A stretch of DNA of 64,000 nucleotides from Kosakonia quasisacchari (GTDB taxonomy: Bacteria; Pseudomonadota; Gammaproteobacteria; Enterobacterales; Enterobacteriaceae): NCBI RefSeq assembly GCF_004331415.1, contig NZ_SJOP01000016.1, positions 55,841 through 119,840 of the forward strand. Reading direction: 5' to 3'. A program made the position numbers and the translations under genes. Below the pieces are notes generated by a model, which ran no database searches, was not told the DNA's origin, and saw only the letters and a program-made list of their open reading frames with translations. Of this stretch, positions 1-6,803 are shown in pieces (position 1 is the stretch's first letter; the number at the start of each line of letters is the position of its first letter).

Positions 1-377
1 CCAACCAGAAGGAGCTGAGCGCCCTGGTCGGCAGAGAGCTCACCCAGCCTGATGATGTGCGCAAAGCCGCACAAGAGATCGTTCAAACAGGCAAAGCGCT
101 GCGCGTGGTTGTCTCCCTTGGACCGCAGGGTGCATTGGGTGTGGATGGCGATAATTGTGTTCAGGTCGTACCGCCGCCGATGAAAAGCCAAAGTACGGTG
201 GGCGCGGGCGACAGCATGGTGGGCGCAATGACGCTTAAACTTGCACAAGATGCACCTTTTGACGACATGGTACGTTTCGGCGTCGCCGCCGGGAGTGCAG
301 CCACCATCAACCAGGGTACGCGCTTGTGCGCGCGGGAAGACACGCAAAAAATCTACGACTATTTGTGCCATGCCTGA
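1..377 (+). CDS. pfkB: 6-phosphofructokinase II, 3' part
   Basis: C-terminal part of the minor phosphofructokinase (fructose-6-phosphate plus ATP to fructose-1,6-bisphosphate; glycolysis, cytosol). The reading frame enters from the left edge, its first complete codon being at position 3, so about 125 residues are visible. The ribokinase/PfkB-family signature GAGDSMVGA holds the anion hole and the catalytic Asp, and VVSLGPQGALGV precedes it. The N-terminal two thirds lie outside the window. Identification is by strong resemblance to E. coli PfkB, including the NQKELSALV stretch at the left edge. A GC-rich hairpin lies just downstream. Confidence 0.95.
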   Translation, partial: NQKELSALVGRELTQPDDVRKAAQEIVQTGKALRVVVSLGPQGALGVDGDNCVQVVPPPMKSQSTVGAGDSMVGAMTLKLAQDAPFDDMVRFGVAAGSAATINQGTRLCAREDTQKIYDYLCHA

Positions 378-384
378 CATACCT

Positions 385-404
385 CCCCTTCCGGCTGGAA
401 GGGG
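385..404. terminator. hairpin after pfkB
   Basis: Perfect 8-bp stem (CCCCTTCC / GGAAGGGG) with a GGCT loop, 8 bases after the pfkB stop. No clear T run follows on either strand, so a factor-independent terminator is only possible. It may instead stabilise the 3' end of the pfkB mRNA. Confidence 0.4.
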
Positions 405-490
405 AAATATCAAATATCCCCTGCGATGGTCGACAAATGTCCCTCGCCGTCTATGCTAAAAAAAACGTTAAGATAACAACGAGGTGAAAG

Positions 491-781
491 ATGGGCAGCG
501 ATGGCATCACCCGCTACGTAGTTGAGGTCAAATTTCATGACCAAACGCTGACAGACATCAACGAGATCAATAACCACTTTACACGTGCCGGCTTTCTCCT
601 CACGATGGCGGATGATAACGGCAACGTACACGATCTTGGCACCAATACCTTCGGTTTTATCAGCGCGCTAAGTGAGAAGGATGTTCATGCGCTGGCAAGC
701 GGGCTTGCTGAAAGCGCCGTGGACGAAGAGACGGAAATCACTGTCACCACCTGGGAAGCGTTCCAGAAACAGGAACATTAA
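491..781 (+). CDS. ydiZ: YdiZ, small GhoS-like protein
   Basis: A 96-residue cytosolic protein at the K-12 ydiZ position between pfkB and yniA, with the same length as E. coli YdiZ. The start is supported by GAGG six bases before the ATG. The fold predicted from the sequence (YVVEVKF, then a helix, then GFLLTMADD) is ferredoxin-like. As I recall, YdiZ groups with the GhoS endoribonuclease antitoxin family. No toxin gene (ghoT-like) lies next to it, so a nuclease or antitoxin role is not shown here. It is apparently transcribed alone. Confidence 0.8.
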   Translation: MGSDGITRYVVEVKFHDQTLTDINEINNHFTRAGFLLTMADDNGNVHDLGTNTFGFISALSEKDVHALASGLAESAVDEETEITVTTWEAFQKQEH

Positions 782-885
782 GTGCCATTCCACCGTTGCG
801 TATGTCGGGCGTGCGTTAAGTCGGATTTTTCAACAGCTGTAGTGCGCTAACCTTATGATCGGGCTGATAACATGGGAGAGACATC

Positions 886-1746
886 ATGTGGCAAGCGATA
901 AGTGGTCTGTTAAGCGAACAACTGGGTGAAGGCGAAATTGAACAGCGCGACGAATTGCCTGGCGGTGAAATCCATGCTGCGTGGCACGTACGCTACGCCG
1001 GTCGCGATCTCTTCGTGAAGTGTGATGATCGCGCATTACTCCCCATTTTTACGGCTGAAGCCGATCAGCTCGCCCTGCTGGCACGCAGTAATACCGTGCG
1101 TGTGCCAGCGGTTTGGGCTGTGGGAAGCGACCGCGACTACAGTTTTCTGGTCATGGAGTATCTTCCTGCCCGCCCGCTTGATGCGCACAGCGCGTTCTTG
1201 CTGGGGCAGCAGTTAGCGCGCCTGCACCAATGGAGCGATCAGCCGCAGTTTGGCCTCGATTTCGACAACGATCTTTCCACCACGCCGCAGCCCAACGCCT
1301 GGCAGCGCCGCTGGTCAACGTTTTTTGCTGAGCAACGCATTGGCTGGCAGTTAGAACTGGCGGCGGAAAGAGGGCTGGAGTTTGGCAACATTGATGCGAT
1401 TGTCGAGCACGTTCAGCAGCGGTTGAGTTCTCACCAACCGCAACCCTCGCTATTGCATGGCGATCTTTGGTCTGCCAACTGTGCACTTGGGCCTGACGGC
1501 CCTTACATCTACGACCCGGCTTGCTACTGGGGCGACCGAGAGTGCGATCTGGCGATGCTGCCACTGCACCCGGACCAGCCGCCGCAAATCTATGACGGTT
1601 ACCAGTCCATCTCCCCGCTTCCCTCCGATTTCCTTGATCGCCAACCCCTTTACCAGCTTTACACCTTGTTTAACCGGGCAATTCTGTTCGGTGGCGAGCA
1701 TCTGCTGAATGCACAAAAAGCGCTGGATCGCGTGCTGGCGGCGTGA
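886..1746 (+). CDS. yniA: fructosamine kinase family protein YniA
   Basis: A 286-residue kinase of the fructosamine-3-kinase/APH-like family, the same length as E. coli YniA. LLHGDLWSANC holds the catalytic Asp of the Brenner motif, and IYDPACYWGDRECDLAM holds the DPA metal-binding Asp that replaces DFG in this family. The family phosphorylates ketosamines (deglycation) or small amines. The physiological substrate of YniA is not settled. GGGAGAG seven bases before the ATG is a good ribosome site. The gene is convergent with yniB. Confidence 0.93.
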   Translation: MWQAISGLLSEQLGEGEIEQRDELPGGEIHAAWHVRYAGRDLFVKCDDRALLPIFTAEADQLALLARSNTVRVPAVWAVGSDRDYSFLVMEYLPARPLDAHSAFLLGQQLARLHQWSDQPQFGLDFDNDLSTTPQPNAWQRRWSTFFAEQRIGWQLELAAERGLEFGNIDAIVEHVQQRLSSHQPQPSLLHGDLWSANCALGPDGPYIYDPACYWGDRECDLAMLPLHPDQPPQIYDGYQSISPLPSDFLDRQPLYQLYTLFNRAILFGGEHLLNAQKALDRVLAA

Positions 1747-1789
1747 ATGTGGTTCTCAGACCCGGGGCGCAACACCTCGGGTTTGGGGA

Positions 1790-2326
1790 TTACAGGAAAC
1801 CGAGCAGTGTAAAGAAGAAATAGCCTGCAACAATAATCATCACTGGCAATACATAAAGCGGAAAAATTTGCAGAAAGATAGTGTGATGCGGCACTACAAT
1901 GCGTGCTTCAATCTGCTCACGCGTTAACCCTTCCGGGCCTTTGGCTTTCTCCAGGATCATCTGATTTTCCACACCTTCACGCAGAAAACGTGCCTGGCGG
2001 CTCATGCGCGCACCGGACGCCTGCAGCGCCAGCCCGACAAAGATCAGCACATAGATAATCCAGAACATGATGTTCAGGCTTTGGTGGAAATCTGGCGTTG
2101 GTGAGTTGTACCAAAAAAGATTCAGGAATGGCGTGTTAAAACGCATCATCTCAATGATTACATGGGCAAAATCAAGCATCACAGCATTGATACCCGGCTG
2201 TTTTTCGCTGTGATCGTACATAAACTTCAGTACAGAAATAATTGTCGAAATGACGGCTGGAATAAAAATCACCCAACCCAGAACGCGTTTCAGCACAGCG
2301 ATGCGTCCAGCTTGTTGATACGTCAT
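1790..2326 (-). CDS. yniB: inner membrane protein YniB
   Basis: A 178-residue protein with several hydrophobic segments: VLGWVIFIPAVISTIISVL near the N-terminus, a central span around IMFWIIYVLIFVGLAL, and a C-terminal span around LYVLPVMIIVAGYFFF. The start MTYQQ gives the same length as E. coli YniB; an in-frame ATG eight codons upstream is less likely. Function is unknown. It lies convergent to yniA and divergent from hxpB, as in E. coli. Confidence 0.9.
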   Translation of the reverse strand: MTYQQAGRIAVLKRVLGWVIFIPAVISTIISVLKFMYDHSEKQPGINAVMLDFAHVIIEMMRFNTPFLNLFWYNSPTPDFHQSLNIMFWIIYVLIFVGLALQASGARMSRQARFLREGVENQMILEKAKGPEGLTREQIEARIVVPHHTIFLQIFPLYVLPVMIIVAGYFFFTLLGFL

Positions 2327-2470
2327 GGATTCCCCTTGTAAGTGACGCACTGTTTGCGCCTTAGTCTACCTGCTGATAACTATTTTCGCCTGATCTTTAA
2401 AGGCAGTATGATGAATGCTTAACCATAATTTCGGTTTTATCCCTGCGAAATCCGTTAATAGAGAGGTGTT

Positions 2471-3139
2471 ATGTCTGCCCCGCGACAAATTCTTGCTGCC
2501 ATTTTTGATATGGATGGATTACTGATTGACTCAGAACCGCTCTGGGATCGCGCCGAACTGGACGTTGTCGCAAGCCTTGGGGTCGACATTTCAAGGCGCA
2601 ATGAGTTACCGGATACACTTGGCCTGCGCATCGATATGGTGGTTGAGTTGTGGTATGCCCAGCAGCCCTGGAATGGTCCGAGCCGTCAGGAAGTCACCGA
2701 CAGAATCATTCAGCACGCCATCTCACTGGTTGAAGAAGAGCGTCCATTGTTGCCGGGCGTGCGTGAAGCCATCGCGCTGTGTAAAAGCAGCGGGCTGGCG
2801 GTTGGGCTGGCATCCGCATCACCGCTGCATATGCTGGAAAAAGTGCTGACCATGTTCGATCTGCGCGACAGTTTCGACGCACTCGCCTCAGCGGAAAAGT
2901 TGCCCTACAGCAAGCCGCACCCGCAGGTTTATCTGGACTGCGCGGCAAAACTGGGCGTAGACCCGCTCACCTGTGTGGCGCTGGAAGATTCGGTTAACGG
3001 CATGATTGCCAGCAAAGCCGCGCGGATGCGTTCCATCGTTGTGCCGGATGCCGAACATCGCGCGGACCCGCGTTACGTGCTTGCTAACGTGAAACTAGAA
3101 AGCCTCGAGCAACTCACTCTCACGCATCTTCACGGCTAG
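2471..3139 (+). CDS. hxpB: hexitol phosphatase B / 2-deoxyglucose-6-phosphatase (HAD)
   Basis: Cytosolic HAD-superfamily sugar-phosphate phosphatase of 222 residues (former name yniC). The nucleophile motif I is FDMDGLLIDSE near residue 13. Motif II is the Ser in LASASPLHML, and motifs III and IV are KPHPQVYLDCA and ALEDSVNGM. E. coli HxpB removes phosphate from 2-deoxyglucose-6-phosphate, mannitol-1-phosphate and sorbitol-6-phosphate. GAGG lies just before the ATG. The gene is monocistronic; a GGGGTGAT hairpin follows. Confidence 0.95.
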   Translation: MSAPRQILAAIFDMDGLLIDSEPLWDRAELDVVASLGVDISRRNELPDTLGLRIDMVVELWYAQQPWNGPSRQEVTDRIIQHAISLVEEERPLLPGVREAIALCKSSGLAVGLASASPLHMLEKVLTMFDLRDSFDALASAEKLPYSKPHPQVYLDCAAKLGVDPLTCVALEDSVNGMIASKAARMRSIVVPDAEHRADPRYVLANVKLESLEQLTLTHLHG

Positions 3140-3148
3140 TTCTCCTGT

Positions 3149-3168
3149 GGGGTGATACAGATCACCCC
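3149..3168. terminator. hairpin between hxpB and kduD
   Basis: Perfect 8-bp inverted repeat (GGGGTGAT / ATCACCCC) with an ACAG tetraloop, 9 bases after the hxpB stop. No immediate T run follows, so termination is plausible but not proven. It sits between hxpB and the kduD operator. Confidence 0.4.
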
Positions 3169-3180
3169 ATCACCTCTCAA

Positions 3181-3202
3181 TTTTGAAACGTCATTTCATT
3201 TT
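3181..3202. promoter_or_regulatory. KdgR-type operator upstream of kduD
   Basis: Palindrome TGAAA-N5-TTTCA flanked by T/A runs (TTTTGAAACGTCATTTCATT). It matches the consensus of the pectin/hexuronate repressor KdgR. It lies about 85 bases before the kduD start, as expected for a gene of 2-keto-3-deoxygluconate metabolism. Binding is inferred from the motif only. Confidence 0.7.
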
Positions 3203-3285
3203 TATTTGTGTTTTCTTTGCCCGCCTTCTATCCTGATCTTCAGGCGCAGATGCCCATGACAACAATTTATAACGCCGGAGTAAAT

Positions 3286-4047
3286 ATGATACTGGAAGCC
3301 TTTAAGCTTGCGGGTAAAGTGGCTATCGTCACCGGATGTGACACCGGGCTGGGTCAGGGAATGGCATTAGGGCTTGCAGAAGCGGGCTGCGATATTGTCG
3401 GTGTTGGCCGCAAAGTGCCGCAGGAAACCGCCTCCCGCGTGCAGGCGTTAGGACGCCGTTTCCATGCTATTCAGGCCGACCTTCGCCACCAGCACGGTCT
3501 TGATGAGGTGGTTAAGCAAGCCGTTGCGACATTTGGGCACATCAATATTTTGGTGAATAACGCGGGCACGATTCGCCGCTGCGATGCCATTGATTTCAGT
3601 GAACAAGACTGGGATGACGTGATGAACCTGAACCTGAAAACGGTCTTTTTTCTCTCTCAGGCGGTGGCTCGGCAATTTATTGCCCAGGGTAATGGCGGGA
3701 AAATCATCAATATCGCTTCGATGCTCTCGTACCAGGGTGGCATTCGTGTACCTTCATATACGGCGTCCAAGAGCGGCGTCATGGGGCTGACGCGTTTACT
3801 GGCAAACGAATGGGCAGCACATCAGATTAACGTTAACGCGATCGCACCAGGCTATATGGCGACAAATAACACCCAGCAATTGCGGGAAGATGCGGAACGC
3901 AGCCAGGAAATCCTTGACCGTATCCCGGCCGGGCGCTGGGGAGAACCAGAAGATCTGAAAGGCGCGGCGGTGTTTCTGGCCTCCAGAGCGGCGGATTATA
4001 TCAATGGTTACACCCTTGCCGTCGATGGTGGCTGGCTGGCGCGTTAA
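3286..4047 (+). CDS. kduD: 2-dehydro-3-deoxy-D-gluconate 5-dehydrogenase
   Basis: Short-chain dehydrogenase of 253 residues that reduces 2,5-diketo-3-deoxygluconate to 2-keto-3-deoxygluconate in pectin/hexuronate breakdown. The NAD-binding motif is TGCDTGLGQG (residues 17-26), followed by NNAG and the catalytic Ser and YTASK (Y-x3-K). The start ATG at 3286, with GGAG eight bases upstream, gives the E. coli KduD length; longer in-frame extensions lack support. In K-12 kduD is elsewhere, next to kduI. Here it stands alone between hxpB and ydjM with its own KdgR-like operator, which suggests local gain or relocation. Confidence 0.93.
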   Translation: MILEAFKLAGKVAIVTGCDTGLGQGMALGLAEAGCDIVGVGRKVPQETASRVQALGRRFHAIQADLRHQHGLDEVVKQAVATFGHINILVNNAGTIRRCDAIDFSEQDWDDVMNLNLKTVFFLSQAVARQFIAQGNGGKIINIASMLSYQGGIRVPSYTASKSGVMGLTRLLANEWAAHQINVNAIAPGYMATNNTQQLREDAERSQEILDRIPAGRWGEPEDLKGAAVFLASRAADYINGYTLAVDGGWLAR

Positions 4048-4092
4048 ACAATCAGGATTGTGACAAAGAGTTACACCGTCACCTCTTCCGCC

Positions 4093-4112
4093 TACTGTAC
4101 AAACATCCTATA
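4093..4112 (+). promoter_or_regulatory. LexA box (distal) of ydjM
   Basis: TACTGT followed by a degenerate right half (TACTGTACAAACATCCTATA). On its own it would be weak. It closely resembles the known degenerate second LexA site of E. coli ydjM and overlaps the strong proximal box by two bases. Confidence 0.65.
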
Positions 4113-4130
4113 CTGTATACATCAACAGTT
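4111..4130 (+). promoter_or_regulatory. LexA box (proximal) of ydjM
   Basis: TACTGTATACATCAACAGTT fits the LexA consensus CTGT-N8-ACAG exactly (CTGT at 4113, ACAG at 4125). It lies 15 bases before the ydjM start. SOS repression of ydjM is established in E. coli. Confidence 0.92.
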
Positions 4131-4144
4131 GAGTGAGTTTGACC

Positions 4145-4735
4145 ATGACGGCGGAAGGACACCTGCTTTTTTCCATTGCTTGCGCGGTGTTTTCCAAAAA
4201 CGCTGAGTTAACGCCCGTCCTCGCCCAGGGAGACTGGTGGCATATTGTCCCGTCCGCTATTCTCACCTGCCTACTGCCGGATATCGACCATCCGAAATCT
4301 TTTCTCGGGCAACGCCTGAAATGGATATCAAAACCTGTCGCCCGCGCTTTCGGGCATCGCGGATTTACGCATAGCCTGCTGGCGGTTTTTCTGGCGCTGA
4401 CACTCTTCTATTTAAAAGTGCCAGAAAGCTGGATTGTGCCCGCCGATGCGCTACAGGGAATGGTGGTCGGTTATCTCAGCCATATTCTGGCGGATATGCT
4501 TACCCCTGCTGGCGTACCGCTGCTCTGGCCCTGTCGCTGGCGCTTTCGCCTGCCGCTGCTGGCACCGCAAAAAGGTAATCAACTGGAACGCGTATTATGT
4601 ATGGCGCTATTTACTTACGCGATTTGGATGCCACAAACATTGCCCGAAAACGGTGCAGTCCGCTGGTCATCACAGATGATAATGTCGCTACAAAATCAGT
4701 TTAATCGCTTTATTCATCAGCAATCAGAGCATTAA
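4145..4735 (+). CDS. ydjM: SOS-induced inner membrane protein YdjM
   Basis: A 196-residue membrane-bound metal-dependent hydrolase-like protein (YdjM/YfhP family), the same length as E. coli YdjM. It has several hydrophobic segments and the family's metal-ligand-like motifs CLLPDIDHPKS, GHRGFTHS and SHILADMLTPAG. The enzymatic activity is unknown. The ATG at 4145 is chosen because it gives the E. coli length; a GTG four codons earlier would start inside the LexA region. Two LexA boxes directly upstream place it in the SOS regulon. It is monocistronic. Confidence 0.92.
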   Translation: MTAEGHLLFSIACAVFSKNAELTPVLAQGDWWHIVPSAILTCLLPDIDHPKSFLGQRLKWISKPVARAFGHRGFTHSLLAVFLALTLFYLKVPESWIVPADALQGMVVGYLSHILADMLTPAGVPLLWPCRWRFRLPLLAPQKGNQLERVLCMALFTYAIWMPQTLPENGAVRWSSQMIMSLQNQFNRFIHQQSEH

Positions 4736-4865
4736 ATCGCCATTCCTCCTTATTTCGATATAACCCATTCCATTTGGATATAAGACCGTTTCAACACTTC
4801 TGCTAACCTTGCGCCACAGGAGCGGCCGAGAAGGCTGACCGAATAATGATATCAGGAGAAAGGGG

Positions 4866-6257
4866 ATGAATTTTCTATTAATCGCGAACGTCGTTGTGTT
4901 CGTGGCACTGCTGTTTTTGCTGGCGCAGGCGCGTCACAAACAGTGGAGCCTGGCAAAAAAAGTACTGGTGGGTTTAGGTCTCGGTGTGGTCTTTGGCCTC
5001 GCGCTGCAGGCTATTTATGGTTCTGATAACCCGGTACTGAAAGATTCCATCCAGTGGTTCAACGTGGTCGGCAATGGCTATGTCCAGTTGCTGCAAATGA
5101 TTGTCATGCCACTGGTTTTCGCTTCAATTTTGAGTGCCGTTGCGCGTCTGCATAACGCGTCACAACTGGGCAAAATCAGTTTTCTGACCATCGGCACATT
5201 GCTGTTCACGACGCTGATCGCCGCATTGGTGGGCGTGCTGGTGACCAATCTGTTCGGTTTGACGGCAGAAGGTCTGGTACAGGGTACGGCAGAAACCGCG
5301 CGTTTGAACGCCATTCAGAGCAACTATGTCGGCAAAGTAGCCGATCTCACCGTGCCGCAACTGCTGCTCTCCTTTGTACCTAAAAATCCGTTTGCCGACC
5401 TGACAGGCGCAAACCCAACGTCAATTATCAGCATCGTTATCTTTGCTGCGTTCCTCGGTGTCGCAGCGCTGAAATTGTTGAAAGATGATGCGCCGAAAGG
5501 CCAGCGTGTACTGACCTCTATCGATACGCTGCAAAGCTGGGTGATGAAACTGGTACGCCTGGTGATGCAATTGACGCCGTATGGCGTGCTGGCGTTGATG
5601 ACCAAAGTTGTCGCTGGTTCTAACATTCAGGACATCATTAAGCTGGGTAGCTTTGTTATCGCCTCTTACCTTGGCCTGGGCATTATGTTTGTGGTGCACG
5701 GTCTGCTGCTTGGTGTGAACGGCGTTAGCCCGCTGAAATTCTTCCGTAAGGTATGGCCTGTTCTGACATTTGCTTTCACCAGCCGCTCCAGCGCAGCATC
5801 CATTCCGCTGAACGTGGAAGCGCAAACCCGTCGTCTGGGCGTGCCGGAATCCATCGCCAGCTTCTCAGCCTCCTTTGGCGCAACCATTGGGCAAAACGGG
5901 TGCGCAGGCCTTTACCCGGCGATGCTGGCCGTGATGGTAGCTCCCACCGTTGGCATTAACCCGCTGGATCCGCTGTGGATTGCTACCCTGGTTGGGATCG
6001 TCACCGTCAGTTCCGCCGGTGTGGCAGGTGTTGGAGGTGGTGCGACTTTTGCCGCGCTTATCGTGCTGCCTGCAATGGGCCTGCCAGTGACGCTGGTGGC
6101 GCTGCTCATTTCCGTTGAACCGCTTATCGATATGGGCCGAACTGCCCTGAACGTGAGCGGCTCAATGACCGCCGGTACGCTGACCAGCCAGTGGCTGAAA
6201 CAGACCGATAAAACCGTACTGGACAGTGAAGACGACGCCGAACTGGCGCACCGTTAA
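4866..6257 (+). CDS. tcyP: L-cystine:cation symporter TcyP
   Basis: Dicarboxylate/amino acid:cation symporter (DAACS, GltPh-like) of 463 residues, equal in length to E. coli TcyP (YdjN), the main inner-membrane cystine importer. About eight or nine hydrophobic segments are visible. The transport core includes the Ser-rich hairpin FAFTSRSSAASIPL and the later GASFGATIGQNGCAG and GGGATFAAL stretches. GGAGAAAGGGG lies just before the ATG. In E. coli it is controlled by CysB; no CysB site can be called here by eye. A strong terminator follows. Confidence 0.94.
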   Translation: MNFLLIANVVVFVALLFLLAQARHKQWSLAKKVLVGLGLGVVFGLALQAIYGSDNPVLKDSIQWFNVVGNGYVQLLQMIVMPLVFASILSAVARLHNASQLGKISFLTIGTLLFTTLIAALVGVLVTNLFGLTAEGLVQGTAETARLNAIQSNYVGKVADLTVPQLLLSFVPKNPFADLTGANPTSIISIVIFAAFLGVAALKLLKDDAPKGQRVLTSIDTLQSWVMKLVRLVMQLTPYGVLALMTKVVAGSNIQDIIKLGSFVIASYLGLGIMFVVHGLLLGVNGVSPLKFFRKVWPVLTFAFTSRSSAASIPLNVEAQTRRLGVPESIASFSASFGATIGQNGCAGLYPAMLAVMVAPTVGINPLDPLWIATLVGIVTVSSAGVAGVGGGATFAALIVLPAMGLPVTLVALLISVEPLIDMGRTALNVSGSMTAGTLTSQWLKQTDKTVLDSEDDAELAHR

Positions 6258-6315
6258 ACACCCGGAATGGAATGACCGATGCCCCTATCCGTCGAGGCGG
6301 CACCGGTGAATAATG

Positions 6316-6347
6316 AAAACCGCCTGCAATGTCAGGCGGTTTTTTTT
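6316..6347. terminator. bidirectional terminator tcyP / cedA
   Basis: Stem AACCGCCTG / CAGGCGGTT with a short loop, followed on the plus strand by eight T residues and preceded by AAAA. It ends tcyP from the left. On the minus strand it overlaps the cedA stop codon, so cedA may share it. Confidence 0.9.
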
Positions 6348-6588
6348 ACGCTTCGTCTACCTCGCCTTCCTGGCGCATCTGCATCGCCCAGCGCTGAGCA
6401 GCTTCCGGGACGCTAAAGACCGGCGAGCGGCGAAACTTTTCCCCCATCAACACAAACGCCACATACTTACCCCGCAGCAACCAGACATCACGATAGCCAT
6501 CCACTTTTGAGGCGTGATCGGGGGGAGCCGGTTCGACACGCGGGACATAGCTGATAATGGCTCGGTTTTGTTGACGATAAGATTTCAT
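6346..6588 (-). CDS. cedA: cell division activator CedA
   Basis: An 80-residue basic protein, the same length as E. coli CedA, with the hallmark DVWLLRGKYVAFVLMGE and AQRWAMQMRQEGEV segments. CedA was found as a suppressor of over-replication in dnaAcos cells and has been reported to bind RNA polymerase. It is read from the minus strand, convergent with tcyP, and its stop overlaps the shared terminator. Confidence 0.94.
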   Translation of the reverse strand: MKSYRQQNRAIISYVPRVEPAPPDHASKVDGYRDVWLLRGKYVAFVLMGEKFRRSPVFSVPEAAQRWAMQMRQEGEVDEA

Positions 6589-6803
6589 AAGCGATGCGTT
6601 CTACAAACAAATTCTACAAACATTAAAGACCTATCATAGCCGATTGTGAGCTTGTGCGTCGCGCCTGGAACCACTTTCTCTGATTTTTCACTCCCGTGTT
6701 GACTCCTGATTCGCCAGGTCAATGCAGCATGTTGTTCTATAGTTAGAAGGGTTTTAAGGAAACATCGACCATTTTTCAGCAATGAAAACAGGAGACGAGT
6801 TCA

